A stretch of DNA of 64,000 nt from Homarus americanus (GCF_018991925.1 NW_024736071.1:14139942-14203941); one strand, 5' to 3'; counted from the stretch's first letter, positions 1-42,569 are shown. Notes: a model not told the origin generated them from the sequence alone. Translations and numbers: made by a program.

Positions 1-679
1 CCAATACATTAATCGGTTCTAGGGCTTAAATTCCTAACTATTTTAGTAAATATCAAGAAGTTTATACTATTCAATAATTTTAAAAGTTTAATATTCAATT
101 TTTTAGTCATTTTAACAATTATTGAACATAATTGAAGGTAAAGTGACTAGTTTAAAGCGCAGCATCTAGCCTCTTAACACAGCAAACAGGCGTTAGTCTC
201 TCTCTGTTTACACTGGAGGTAACATCTTGCTTGAGACTCTCTTCAACTAAACGCTTTTTTCTGTGTTTCCAAGCAAATTATTGGTCATTTTGAAATATAT
301 TTTACATATTGACATTATATAATGCAGTGTAGTGTTGATTTAAAGAAAATAATCTTGAAATACACCAAGAGTACTAAAATTTTATGGGTGAAATGGTGCC
401 ATGGGGTGACTTCTCTTCCACCCCAATTCCTTCTCTTCTTCCTTCTCCTCCACCCCCATTGTAATTCCCATCATCATCATCATCATCCAGGAGCCTTCTA
501 CATACACACCTCAAAGTAAGTGAACGTTTCTACCATTTTTGTTGAATTTAGGAAATTTTCGGTGAGCTGGAACCAATTACCCAAAAACCCATTGAAACAA
601 TGGTTTCGGTTAACGAACTTTTCGGTTAACGAACGACCTTCTGGAACGGATTGAGTTCGTTAACCGAGGGGTCACTGTA
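1..679 (+). mobile_element. Tigger/pogo-like MITE family A, copy 1 (left-truncated by window edge)
   Basis: The right end reads ggttaacgaacgaccttctgg ... taaccgaggggtcactgta, with the short word gttaacga repeated. This is the typical organisation of Tigger-derived elements, which end in TA/CAGT...ACTG/TA. The body is nearly the same as 8837-9435 and related to 9976-10741 and the inverted copy 19596-20403. No intact transposase is seen; short ORFs with a His run come from a (CAT)n patch. Confidence 0.8.
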
Positions 680-2861
680 TTTGGAAAAGACAGTATCAGA
701 TATGTTTAAAATTAAAATGGAAAGGTTGAAAGGAAGTGAATTTGGCCAAGAATTGGTATTACCGGTATGCAGCATTTGTTTGGGCTGGTTGGAGTGGGCC
801 AGTTGATGTAGGACACGTGAAAGGTTAAGTTGGTGAAGTAGTCTGTGAGGGTTGGCAGTCAGTCATAAGTTGGATGATGTAGTTATGAATGGGATGAAAG
901 ATGTGAAGTTGGATATAAATGATGATAAATTTACACTAAATGTAATACTGTACAGATATTAGTGTGTAGTACAGTATATTAGTTCAAGACAGTGATGAAA
1001 TATGATTGCTTTTGCTTCATCTAAGATATGTGCTAAGATGATTTAAAATTAAATTGAATGTATTATTCTGTAAATTGTTTTTGCACATTGCAGTAATAAG
1101 AAAGACATTACAGTACAGTATATATCTGCTGTCTAGAGAGACAGAGGTCAAAAGTACAAGAAGTATTTTACTGGATGTGAAGGAAATATTTTTAAGATTT
1201 GCAGATAAAGTGGATGTACGGATGAGTAAAAGTGCATGAAGATATGTGTGGATGTGGATCCTCCAGTAAAAGTGAGAGTGGAGAAAGTGTGTGTGTGAAG
1301 AAGTGCAACTTGGATTGAGAGTGTTGTTGCCTGATTCCAGCAAGAGATGTTGATGAATATACTGTACTGTTCTGTACTGTATTTTGTTAAGATAAAGAGA
1401 AGGTAGTGTAGAAAGGAGCATGACTTGTCCATTTCTGTAAAGAGAGGATAAGATAGTGAATATAAGACAAGGTCAGTATAAGAGGTGGAGGTTTATCTTA
1501 TCATTATTAATTGAGTGTACTGTACTTAACCAAGATACTCAAAGGAGGTGTGACTGGCAATTTGAGTACTAGTAAGATAAGGAAAATACAAGTTAAGAAG
1601 CAGTGGATAGATGTGACAAGACTTAGGAAGCTTATGAAAAACTGGTGGGTGTTGACATAACTCAATAGAAGGAAGTGAGAATACTATGAGGGTAACCACA
1701 GAGGTGTTTGATATTGTAAACAGACAATATGAAAAGAAAGGCTCAACATCAGTGTTTGAAGATTTATAAGACCTGGTGGACAATGAATATTGGATAGCTA
1801 CTGAATGATGTGTTGAGGCTGTGGAAATTATTACATAATTAGGTGGAAAAAAAATATAACTTGAAAGAAAGACAAATCAGAATTTCAAAGATAATAATGA
1901 TTGGTGAAGGATGAAGGTGAATGATTGTAATGGGAGAACTTTTTTGTATATAATACTGTAGTAATGATTTATGGTAGTACAGTTTTCAGTACGAGGAAGG
2001 AGGAAATATTTAAGCTGATCAAGATTTTTATCAAGTTGGGCACTGAGTTGTGCATATCTGTGATAAAAACAGTAGAATCAGCAAGAGAAATTTATAAACC
2101 CCACACAGGGGAGATGGATTGATTCTGAAAGTGAATGGAGTATAGTTGAAAATTCTGTTGATGAATCCTAGTTGCATAATGAATACATTATGAAGATTGA
2201 ATGTAATGTAGAATTCCTCTGAACCTTTTGAATACTTTTAATATGTATTGAGAAAATACGTTGGTTTAGTTTTATTTTATTATTTTTGGTTATTGTACAC
2301 TACTCATTCTTTTCTTATTTTTCTGTTGAGGGGAAGTGCCTCTATTCCATCTTGTGTAATTTTTAATAGTACAGAAATGTTGTAGACAAATAGATTCTAT
2401 TTTGACTAACAATCTTATTGAAACTTATAATTATTTTTGAATTGGCATAAGTTTGTTATTTAGCTCCAAAATCTACCATCAAAGTTAATGCATCTTTAAG
2501 TTTATCTGGTGTCTTTTTTCAGCTCAGGTTGGGACAGGTTAAATATACTGCAATGATAAATGAATCTTGGTTATCCTTTTACTAAATGGCTCAAATCAGC
2601 TGATCATATTACCACTCTGTTTTATGTGGTTTGCAATAAACTCACTAAACTTAATTTTAGTCATTCGACCTCAAGATAGAAAACAAATCATCCTTGTAAA
2701 ACTATTGAAAAATACACTACAGTAGTCATCTCTGATATCCCACATGTAACAACAACACCTGTAATATTTTACCTGTACATTTTTGTAAAAGTCTTCAACC
2801 ATTTTGAATTGATAGATGTAAATTTTTAGCAGTACAGTACTCTGCTTGCTTTACCCTGCAG
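680..2861. other. HGS intron sequence, no gene recognised
   Basis: From about 700 to 2250 the + strand is conspicuously poor in C and rich in G and A, as a decayed retrotransposon ORF might be, but I could not match it to any domain. The rest is AT-rich intron. No splice-compatible HGS exon was recognised here apart from the one at 2862. Confidence 0.4.
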
Positions 2862-31545
<28,684 letters not shown>

Positions 31546-31880
31546 TTGCTTCTGTGGAATTGCATGGTGGGAGTTCACAGTGTATGCTTGACGCCTTCAG
31601 TTATTTGTAAATAGTCTTCAAAATGCAATATATCCTAGTACACTAGATGTAATAATTAAATGCAATAATTCTGAATTGAGCTAGAAACATCAATGTTTAC
31701 AGTAAAATATCTTATACATATGTCACTTACTAGGAGTACTGGGATAAAAGTTTTTTATTGCATTTGTTGGCCATTTCCCAATTGTGAACCTCTGTCAGGT
31801 TTTATGTATACAGTATAGGGCATATGCTTATTTATAGCATATGTTCTCCAGTAACCTAAGTACTGTAATTATTAATAAAA
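31546..31880 (+). other. HGS 3' UTR with candidate poly(A) signal
   Basis: AT-rich sequence follows the HGS stop. An AATAAA hexamer lies at 31874-31879, with T-rich sequence shortly after. The true cleavage site is not known. No repeat is obvious until 32259. Confidence 0.5.
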
Positions 31881-32691
31881 TCATACATTTAATTTTGTTC
31901 ATGTAGCAAAGCTTCTGGAACATTTTATGAAAAAAAAAATAGTTTGGAAGGATGCAGTGTATGGAATGATTTTGATGTACAGATTATTAGCTTTTGTGTA
32001 TCCTGTTACATAATGTACAGTTCATGTTATCATAACCCCATTTTCTGGATAGATTCTTATCTGGTAGCCTGTTATACCACTTATACATAAAAGATGAATT
32101 TGATCAGTAAGGAAAATATTTCCTATAAGACATTCATCCAAGTCTTTGTGAACTGCCTTCTATTTTTACTTGATGTTTCATGGATTTTGCATTTGGATCA
32201 CATGAACTGCAGAACATACTGTTTGTATAATGCTGGATAGTATATTTATTTAGGGGAATACAATAGAATCCCAGTTATCTGGTATCCAGGCAACCGATAG
32301 AGTCAACTAACTGGTACCAAAATTAAATGATAATAAAAATTCCACCATAATCTGCGAGAATTGTAAGACTAAATACCGCATGAAACGGGGATGAGCTGCC
32401 ACATTTTTTGCCATGATAGAAAATAAAATTGTAAAATACAATAGCATATTTTATGTACAAAAAATAGCTCTTTGCACACTCAAACCTTCCTCTGAGCAAT
32501 ATGACAGTTCAGGCAGTCAACCAGCTGATTCACAGACATGTGTCTGCCGTGCTGGCCGTGTGTATGCCGTGATGTCATATCGGGAGGGAGCACAGCCACG
32601 TACCGTAGTTATAGCCCACTGTTGTTTCCATACACATTCACTAACCACACATCATACCTGTGCTCTTCATTTTTCTTATTTTATAGTTTTA

Positions 32692-33611
32692 TAAGTAAAA
32701 CCCTCTAATCTGGACTGGCAAACCGCTCTGGACTTATTTCTGTTAATCTGGATTGAGTCGGGATTAACACAAAATAGTCTTGATCTATCCATGTAGTGGG
32801 AAAAATATACAAACACACTTGAATTACTTGACCTATGTCGGAAAAGTCGATAAGTCAGATAATCGAGGTACTGTATAAAAATTGAAAATATATATGAAAA
32901 TTATAAATATGACAAATTAAAAAATTAGGTACGAAGGTGCTTAGCTGTGTAAGCAATCAGCGTGGGTGCCATATTTGTTTATTGTTCAGTAGTCGGTTGA
33001 TGCTCTTCCAACATTCACTTAAAATCCAATCATAAATTTATTTGAGCCCTAGAACAAAGTGTTAAACGTGCATTAGGCACCACAACTAGTTGTCGTCACA
33101 GAAAAAAGAGGAAAAGTGTTACATTAGAAGTTAAATTAGATGTAGTAAAGAGATTTGAAGGACATTGAGCTGTGGACATAGCAAGAGATGTCGGTTTGCA
33201 GCCGGCAACTGAAGGTAAGAACAATTTGTGGAAATTAGTGGTTTAGTTATTCAAGAGTCGGTTAAATGAGGGTTTACTGTATATAATTCTTGTTTTTCTT
33301 TTGTGGCCCCATTCTGACTTCCTTTTGAAGCTGTCTTGCCTTTGGAAGCCATGGTAATTAGTCCACAAAGTCAAATAGTCCACAGGAGTTAAGAGATGCA
33401 CACCCGAGGGTTGTAGCAGCACAGCTGGGTTGTAAACAAAGTCGCTGGGGATAGTGTTTGTGTGCTGCGCCAGATGGCAATCTGGATTTTTCTCCGTTAA
33501 TCCAGACTTTCCGGATTAAATAAACTCCCTCCGGATATTGCTTTATCCAGAAATTTGCTTAATATGGGCTGGATTTCCATCTAATTAGTCTGGATTAAGA
33601 GGGTTTTACTA
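32692..33611. mobile_element. Nested Tigger-like element
   Basis: Ends are taagtaaaaccctctaatct and, at the right, tctggattaagagggtttta, mutual inverted repeats with the word atctgga/tccagat repeated inside each end. It interrupts the outer element. Confidence 0.78.
33098..33283 (+). pseudogene. Tigger transposase N-terminal remnant
   Basis: The frame reads KKRKSVTLEVKLDVVKRFEG, H, a stop, then AVDIARDVGLQPATEGKNNL. This matches the first helix-turn-helix of Tigger transposases (compare the - strand remnant at about 24650-24770). It runs into an element end, gagggtttactgta, at 33283. The rest of the transposase is missing. Confidence 0.85.
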
Positions 33612-34082
33612 CATTTTCTCTTATCTATTTCTAAACCACACCATTTATATAGAATGCAATAAGTGTTGAAGAAGACACATATTTGTGAGGTCAGCCTGTA
33701 GCACTGTGAATTGTAGGATTTATTGGGATCCTAAGAGTAAGTTTCAACTTGCCAGAAAAACTCTTTATCCGGCACCTCTCAATCCCTGTAGGTGTTGGAT
33801 AACTGGGATTCTATTGTACGTGTTGATGATGTTCAGTTTATAAATGATACTACTGATTTTATAATATGCCATGTTCCATTTTCTCTTTTTACCAGTTGAA
33901 ATTAAAGAATTTCTCCCAAGGTAATATTGTTTCTGAACAGTACCCTGAATTAGCGGGTTCAATGAACATAAGGCTGGCAGAAGTAAAGGTAAAAGGTAAC
34001 ATCTATTGATTATATTATGATTTCCTTGTCCTTTTCTCGGAGTATTACAGTGTGTATTGTATTAAGGTATGTTCAAGATACT

Positions 34083-34317
<235 letters not shown>

Positions 34318-34596
34318 TTTTTTTGGGGGGGGGGGGGTATCCAAGTTCACAATCTCATTATACTACAACGAATCAATTTAAACAATAATTTCCAATTCAC
34401 TGCTGCCATTCACTACCCGGTATATATACCACACTGTGCCATGAATAATGCTTGGAATACCAGTAATGGACAAAAACTGTAATACGCTATCAACAAGTAA
34501 TTATTTAATGTGAAAAATTTTGTGCACCACAAAGATTAGAAAGGACAAAGTTATTATTAGGCCTACAACTGCTTTAATTAAAATTATAGTACAGTA

Positions 34597-35208
34597 TACA
34601 GTGAACCCTCCCTTTACGCGGTCAGTTGAACCCACGGTGGCCCACGTAAAGTGAACAACATAACATATGGGATTAATTGAAATAGAGACCGGGCTGACCC
34701 CCAAACTCCACTTTTTCAGACACAATACCTACGTTGTAGTAAAAATAACTTCTTAATTTTATGATGGTATGCACACACAATTAATAATTGAGAGAAATAT
34801 CAATAATATTAGGTTTTTTAACACTTACATTAGTAGAAAAGATGGCTGGGCACACGGGGATGGGGGGTTGGTTCCGAGGCAGAGGGCAGATTATTGGCCC
34901 TCACCTGTATCACTTGTATCAATTGTATCACTATCCACCACAGAGGCTTGCAGGGCCTCTTTGTCAAACCCCTCAAAGTCCATATAAGTCCATATCCTCA
35001 CTGTCATTATCACTATCACTGACTTGGGCCGGCTGTGGTGGGTGGCGGGTGAAGAACTTGGTAATGTTTTGATGACTGGGCGACCTTGTGCGCACCCTGC
35101 TCGCGCAGCTCTCCACGTTAAAGGGTACACACACCGTGGAAAGTGAGCATTCCGGTTTTGGCAGGGTACCGCGTAAAGTGGGACCGCGTAAAGCGAGGGT
35201 TGACTGTA
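34597..35208 (-). mobile_element. Tigger-like MITE family C (gcgtaaa type), copy 1
   Basis: Ends are tacagtgaaccctccctt and aagcgagggttgactgta with repeated gcgtaaag words. On the - strand the interior keeps part of the transposase C-terminus (VIKTLPSSSPATHH and an acidic DFEGFDKEALQASVVDSDT tail), closely related to the copy at 56629. Everything upstream of that is deleted. Confidence 0.85.
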
Positions 35209-35808
35209 TTGTAAAGTAGAACTAGATATGGAGAGGATAGTTATTGAAAATTATCATGACCTTTACCTCAGAAAAAGGCCAAGGGAACCAGAGAGAGGAT
35301 GCTAGATGCTATTATCATGTTATCCTCGATATACCACACAACCCCTCTTTCTTCAATATAAATATATAGATACTCAGTAATAAAATGAACAGCTACATAT
35401 GTAAAAGAAAATGAAAAGTGTAATTAGTTTCATATTGCTTCATAGCTTCTAGGATTGTTAAACCAAATTGAAAATGTCGCTCCATCCAAATTGCCAGAAA
35501 ATCACTGAATTTCTCACAATTGTTACATTGAAACTGACAAATTTATGAAAATATTCTGAAATATTTAATGTTTCTAGTAGTGATGGGTCTCCAAATTGGC
35601 ACAAGTGCTTCCCACCCATGACTTTGAGAGATGCCATCTTATTCAGACTATAGTATTGCTTTCCTTGTGAGTGTATTCAATAATTTTAAGAGTTTTTGGC
35701 ACTGAATTACAAATTTCACAAAATTCTTACAGAAAGGCAAAAATACATTGGCCCAAACCATTGCCTACGTGGATCCTACTGAACTACAAAACCGTATTTA
35801 GAATTTGT

Positions 35809-37388
35809 TACGGGTAATCCTCGGTTTTCAAAAATCCAGCATTACAAAAATCCGCTCATATGAATACAGTGGGGTATGCTATAACGAATCTAATTGGTTC
35901 TAGAACCTTGTTCGTTATAGGATTAATCCGTTCCAGGCCCCCAAATACAACCACTTAACACTGAAAAATATAATATAAAATTGTAAAAATTTTAAAAAAG
36001 TGCATAAATATGCATCTAAACCTCTGAAATAAAGAATATCATTAATACTGGTAATAAAAAACAATAAATTATTAAAAAAAAAAAAAAAAAATTAAATTAT
36101 GTTTGTTGTAGGAGTTTCGTTCGTTATAGCATTCTCAATTTTATAGGTAAAACCGTTCGTTATAGGAATATTCGTAGTAGGATCCGTTCGTTATAGCATA
36201 CCCCACTGTATTATATTTTTGACTTTTGAACATTCGTTCCACTGGTACACACAATGCATCTGTGTGGTTGGGTGATGCAATGCACATTTTGTGCAGTGTT
36301 GTAGTTTTACAATGATGCTCATTCATTTGGTAAATTTTTTTAATATACTGTATTAACCATTAAGAATGGGTAGTAATTATTTTATTTTGCTAGTACACTA
36401 CACTGGATCCACGCTTTACGGAATGGATGTGTTCTTGAAAAAGTGGCTTCATCACGAATTTTTTGTCAACTTGAGTAATAAGAACAATTGTAAATTGTAA
36501 GTCGGAACACATGCCGTGTGCATACCATACTTACAAAGCAATGTTTAAAATCCCACTATATCATAGCCTAAGTCCTTATATACACTAACGAAAACAATGC
36601 CGTCTAATGCATACGTTGGTCATATGCCATCCATCTCACTTTTTTCTTTATCATCAGGAGTTACTTCTATTGTTCTATTTACATTAAATAACATTGATTA
36701 AGACATACGTACTTTTTTTTTACATTAATTTTGCTACAGCTATAACCAGGGTCTTATTTTCTTCAGTTTCATATATAGAACCATCATCACAGGTTTTAAT
36801 ATTCTACATAGTATTAATGAATTGTATTGTTCATTTTGCTTACATGAACATTAATTCAATCAAATAGAGATTCAGTAATAAACAATAATGAATTTTTTTT
36901 CTTAATAAGATAAATGACGTTTCCTTTCGCTATCACTCACTTTTTTTGTCTTTACCATCAATGGTTACTTCTACTGTACATTAAATAACATTAATTAATA
37001 CATACATTTTTTTTTACAGTAATTTTACTACAGCAACAACCAGGGTCTTATTTTCTTCAGTTTCAGATGGAAAACCACCGTCATGGGTGTAAACACTGAC
37101 AACAACAATGGTGTCCCATCTCCTCTTGTGTGACCATTTTATTGTTGATTTATATTGTATAAGGTGCATTCATAAACATTGTTTAAAGAAAATAGTTTTT
37201 ATTTTTCATTGATTTTATTTTTTTGGGGGGGAAAAGAGGGTAAAAAGCCACACCAAAGATATGAAACGGTCACACATCTCATTATTATTGCTTTATTTTT
37301 TGGAAATTAATGATTCATGATACGATGATTCACCTTACACTGGAATATTGGAGGACACATTGCCGTCGATATTCGAGGCTTTACTGTA
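35809..37388. mobile_element. Probable Tigger-like element interrupted by a nested MITE
   Basis: The left end tacgggtaatcctcggtttt and the right end, read inward, tacagtaaagcctcgaatat are similar inverted ends. Inside are the nested MITE 35865-36210 and a partial tandem duplication: 36655-36795 resembles 36955-37085 (caaccagggtcttattttct in both). The boundaries are less certain than for neighbouring elements. Confidence 0.5.
35865..36210. mobile_element. MITE family D (cgttatag type)
   Basis: Perfect inverted ends tacagtggggtatgctataa and ttatagcataccccactgta, with the word gttcgttatag repeated three or more times inside. 346 bp, no coding potential, A-run in the middle. Confidence 0.92.
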
Positions 37389-37594
37389 CTGTAACGGTAT
37401 ACTTGAGATTTATTCGTTCTTAAATTTAGTTATTTTATGGCATAAGTTTGGGTGCAAACCCAGTTTTTCTTTACTGTATTTTGGCAAATTTTGCACCATA
37501 GTCCTCTGTAGCATATTGTATGTGGCCAGTTGTCTAATTTTTCATTGTTATGTCGACTTTCTCTTTGTTAGGCTCACATACATACATACATACA

Positions 37595-38042
37595 TGGAGG
37601 AGATCTCGCACTCAGGATGGAGGTGAGGAAGGAACTCACAATGGAGTTTTCTTTAAATATATTATATGTACAGAACAATCAGGTGCTGGGGAGTTGCTGT
37701 GGAGGAGCTTCTTTAGAGGATTAGAGGAGGTCTTCTCTGCTTAAGAGCGTAGTGTAGTCTGACCTTTACAGCGAGGCAGGGGGGTATTTATATGATTCTG
37801 CGGGATCAAGAAACGGAGTGTGCGGCGCTGCTGGTTGGCTGAGGCGAGGCGGCAACAGGCCTGTCGGCAAGCGATTTGGCTGAAGAGAGTTTGGTCTGGA
37901 ACTCGCTGCTGATTGGCTGAGGAGTGGACGGCAAGTGACCAATCAGCGAGCAGTTCAGAAGTGGGGCCTGAGATATGGAACTCGCTGTTGATTGGCTGAG
38001 GCGAAGACAGGAGATCAGTTGTAGGGGAGTGTGTCCACTACA
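37595..38042 (-). mobile_element. Divergent solo LTR related to the TRIM-like family
   Basis: It shares gcactcaggatggagg, a tttctttaaatatattatat-like segment and the terminal gtccactaca with the LTRs at 41348 and 42570, but is shorter and diverged in between. The GC-rich right half has repeated gctgattggctgagg-like words. No matching target duplication is visible (taca versus aaac), so the ends are provisional. Confidence 0.6.
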
Positions 38043-38052
38043 AAACCTCACT

Positions 38053-38673
38053 TACCGTAAGTTGAGGCATATAAGTCGACCAAGATTTTTAGTTCAAATA
38101 TTCAGGTTTAGGCCTATACTCTTCGTATAAGTCGACCCCACCAAGGCTCAAACATAGGCTAGGCAAGTACTGAAATGTGGATATAGCCTATGGCGAAAAT
38201 GTGTAATAAGGCCACTCCACTTTCATCAAGACACCACTGAAAATCTTCAGTTGAGTTATCTTCGTTAGAACTCTGGTAAACACCAAGCCAAAATCAGCAC
38301 ATCCAATATATTGTTTACACAGCATACCAGTATAGCACTTCGATAGTACCGCTGTATACAGTATGATAGTAGGACATTATGGTCCACCTGGCTTACAATC
38401 CCCCATTTGCATCAGCTGGTATAAACAAACTGCCAGTGGCGCCACCAACATCACGTGGCCAGCTGCGAAACTATGGGTCCGTTACACAGACTGCATCAGC
38501 TGTTGGAAATGGCGTGGCACTAAGTGATGCACAGCGAGTGTTAGGCAGGCTGTTCCGCTTGTTTACCACTGTGGTAAAGCTTCACATTTCATACTCGGGG
38601 TATAAGTCGACCTCTGGTTTTGGAGAGATTTTTTCAAGCTTAAAATGTCGACTTATATGCCACAACTTACGGT
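38053..38673. mobile_element. MITE family E (ataagtcgac type)
   Basis: Inverted ends taccgtaagttgaggcatat and atatgccacaacttacggt, with ataagtcgacc repeated near both ends. 621 bp, directly beside the LTR that ends at 38042. No transposase recognised. Confidence 0.85.
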
Positions 38674-38816
38674 CACTATGATTCCAACAAATTGGGTTTA
38701 ATTTGAATACACACACACACACACTGTACATGTACAATCCAGGGGGGGTTGCCTGGAACCTGACCTTGCCTTTCCTCACCTCGCAGAAATTCCACTAATG
38801 TGGGTCGGTCACTCAA

Positions 38817-39434
38817 TTGATCTCACCTCTGCCATGCACTCCTGGTCACGGAACCTCAGTTGAGTCTAAACTGTCGGCGCTGATACATGTACTCTTGGTC
38901 TTCTCATCTATATTAATTTACAACACGTCAGCTGAATACTACAGGAAAATAGTGGCCATTCCATTCTTTGACCATCTCTTGGCAGAGCTGGAGATGAGGT
39001 GTACCGTAAACCCCTGCACCAGAAGGACTTCCAGGGACTCGCAGCGTCATCCCGTTCATCTTAGTAACTCTGACACCAGCAGAGGGCAGCAGAAGAATGC
39101 AAAAGCTGGTTGACCTCTTCTGAGAGGACCTGCCATCTCCTGGTAGCATCAAGAGTGAGGTACACCTGGCATGTCAGGTGGGAGAAAAAGGCCAAAGAAC
39201 AGGGCCTCACCAATCTTCCAACTACACTGACCTCCACCCTCTCTTTGACACCAGGTTCCTTGTTCCCCAAATGTGAGGTCCCTGCTCATTATCCTGTGCA
39301 CCCAGCCAACATGCTCTACTGAAAGATCATTCAGTGGACTGAAAAGAATAAAAATACCAATCAGATCAACAATGAGGAATGCTAGACTGATAGGCCTGTC
39401 ACTACTGCTCATGTACATAGGTATACCAGTGGAC
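38817..39434 (+). pseudogene. hAT / ZMYM1-like transposase C-terminal fragment
   Basis: Translations give AEYYRKIVAIPFFDHLLAEL (about 38933) and, in a shifted frame, [11 protein letters not shown] then [31 protein letters not shown] (about 39250-39410). 'ERSFS.LK.IK...RSTM...RL..L.LL' is the hAT C-terminal dimerisation block shared with ZMYM1-type proteins. Frameshifts separate the parts and a (TA)n tract ends the element. Confidence 0.85.
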
Positions 39435-39596
<162 letters not shown>

Positions 39597-39599
39597 TAA

Positions 39600-40464
<865 letters not shown>

Positions 40465-40477
40465 CTTCAGGGATCAT

Positions 40478-40796
40478 ATGAAGATCTTCCCCCCCAAAGT
40501 ATCCAACTGAAGATCCTCCCCCCCCAGGCTAGATCATATGAAGATCTTCCCCCCCAAGTAGGTTTGGGGGGCAGGTTAGGTTTGGTTAGGTTAGGTTAGG
40601 TTTGGTTAGGTTTGGTTAGGTTTGGTTAGGTTAGGTTAGGTTTGGTTAGGTTAGGTTAGGGGGGGGTGGATCTTCAGATGAGCGCGACTGGGCTTGATCA
40701 TATGAAGATCCTCCCCCCCAGGCTAGATCATATGAAGATCCTCCCCCCCAAGTAGGTTTGGGGGGGAGGATCTTCATATGATCCAACTTCAGCAAT
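40478..40796. repeat. Inverted repeats enclosing a TTAGG/TTTGG array
   Basis: Repeated blocks of gatcatatgaagatcctccc with C-runs lie left (about 40487-40560) and right (about 40695-40750), closing with the inverse gggaggatcttcatatgatc (about 40765-40785). Between them (40572-40660) is a 5/10-bp array of GGTTAGGTTAGG mixed with GGTTTGGTTAGG. TTAGG is the ancestral arthropod telomere unit. The whole segment follows the (TA)n tract. Confidence 0.85.
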
Positions 40797-40799
40797 GGA

Positions 40800-41343
40800 C
40801 TTGTTACGTGGAAAGCGTAGTTTTGTAATGAAGAGGAGAACATTTACAACTACACATTAAATCCAAATAACTGAATCACTATGAAAACCACTCGCCGGAT
40901 AAAAGGATTGTAAATTTAACGAGGACTGTATGCCAAAAGGTCACTGCCCTTATGGGAAAAAAAAAGTAGGGAACACTTACCCTTGAGAAATCCATAAAGA
41001 ATATAGCAGCACTGGGTTTGAGTCGTGGCCAATGATTCATCTAGGTCATCACTTAACATAAACTTGTCAACCAGCAGTTCTTCTGGTGAGTGGCTAATTA
41101 AGCCTTTAGCAACAATTACAGTGGTGTCTATGCTTCACTTATTAACGGCAATTACCGAGAGTTCTGTATTTTCAATCTGCCAACATTCCAAATCTCCCCA
41201 TTTTTTATGCTGACTTCCTTTAAGACTCATGAGTGAGCTTATGCATCTAAGGAACCCATACACCCACCACACGCAGTGGAAAGTATTGAGTTGTGCCATT
41301 TCAAGATATGATGCCACTTCCATTAGGTGGTAGCTACACTAAT
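40800..41343. other. Unclassified; possible decayed Tigger C-terminus
   Basis: taacgaggactgta at about 40917-40931 looks like a Tigger-type end. On the - strand 41210-41020 gives short acidic stretches (SPEELLVDKFMLSDDLDESL) like the acidic C-terminus of Tigger transposases, broken by stops. The assignment is tentative. Confidence 0.3.
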
Positions 41344-41347
41344 CCAC

Positions 41348-41985
41348 TGTAGGGGTATCGAGAGATTAATGTTGTCTAGCACTCAGGATGGAAGGAAACT
41401 CTAATGTGGTTTTCTTATATAATATAAGTTATATGATAGACAGTCTGGTGCTGGAGGTGCCGTGTGGTGAGGGGCTGCACGGTAGAGACGTTCGGTGAGT
41501 AGCTTGTTGAAGGAGGTAGATGTGCAGGAGCTTCGTTAGAGAAGATGTTGCCTGTTGCTGGCCTCCTGGTTAAATGAATGCTGGACAGCTAGGAGCTTGC
41601 TGGGAGGAGGTGTTGCGTGTTCAGGAAGATGGGCCAGAATGAGAGTTGGTTGGTGAGGAAGCTCAGAGAAGGACAGCTGGTGGGTCGCCATGCTCGCTGG
41701 CGGAGCGAGGACCGCCAGGCAGGCGAGGAGAAGCGAAGGCCGCCAGGCAGCGGCGGAGGAGGTGTTGCTTGTTCAAGAAGAATGGTCAGAATGAATCTCA
41801 ATGGAGAGACAGAGCTTATATACACCCGGCAACAGCCGCCAGTACTCTATGAGTCATGTTGGGAAAACCCGAGAAGTAGCCGGTGAATAGTTTCGTTGCT
41901 AAGATACGGTAACATCTGGTTGGTTGCTAGGGAAGGCGGCACATTGGAATGCGATACGCAGTTTGTAGGGGAGACGTCCACTACA
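41348..41985 (-). repeat. 3' LTR of the TRIM-like element
   Basis: Starts TGTAGGGGTATCGAGAGATT and ends GTCCACTACA. Paired with 42570-43215. The polypurine tract of the - strand lies immediately to its right on the + map. Confidence 0.85.
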
Positions 41986-42569
41986 ATACTCCCCCTCCCC
42001 TCCAGGCGGTGTAGGAGACTTGTTGTTTGTAGAGTTGCTTAGCACATGTGAGGAAGACCGGGCGGTGCATGCCTCATGTGAGACAACGGCGATGGCGTGA
42101 TGAGCCGATCGCTGAAATACAACTGTCTAGATACACACTATCTGTGGGAGAAGGGAGAAAAAGGGTGTGTGGAGGCGATGAATGTTGTGCTTCCCTCACG
42201 ACAGGTACAGGGTCGTCAGATGCGCCTGCTGGGGTGTGTGTGGGCCTGGATCAGGAGCAGGGGCTGGGTCAGCAGAAGCGGATTAGGGCTCGTGACAGCA
42301 GCTGGGTCCACGACAGCAGCAGGGTGCAGGACATTAGCAGGGAGTACCTGAGGGAGAAAAGAGGGGGTGTGGAGGCGATGGATGTTGTGTGCTTCCCTTA
42401 CGGCAGGTACTGCTGGGCCGGGGTCGGCGTCTGAGGCAGAACGGGTGTGCTGGGGTCGTCAGAATGTGGTGCGTGGGGCAGGAAGAGGAGCCGGTGTCTG
42501 CTTGAAGACTGGGAGCGTGATCAGTGTCTCCTCCATCCTGTGTGAGTGCTAATCTCCGGGAGTCACCAT

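Larger units (their letters stand above)
32259..33818. mobile_element. Tigger-like element (outer) with nested insertion
   Basis: Perfect inverted ends: tacaatagaatcccagttat at 32259 and the reverse complement ending at 33818. It contains a second inverted-repeat element (32692-33611) and, inside that, a transposase N-terminal remnant. It lies just beyond the HGS 3' UTR. Confidence 0.85.

Noticed and set aside
322..519. 65-aa ORF with a His run (and its twin at 9158-9355)
   Set aside because: It lies inside Tigger-like family A and comes from a (CAT)n patch; no protein family matches, and it is repeated with the element.
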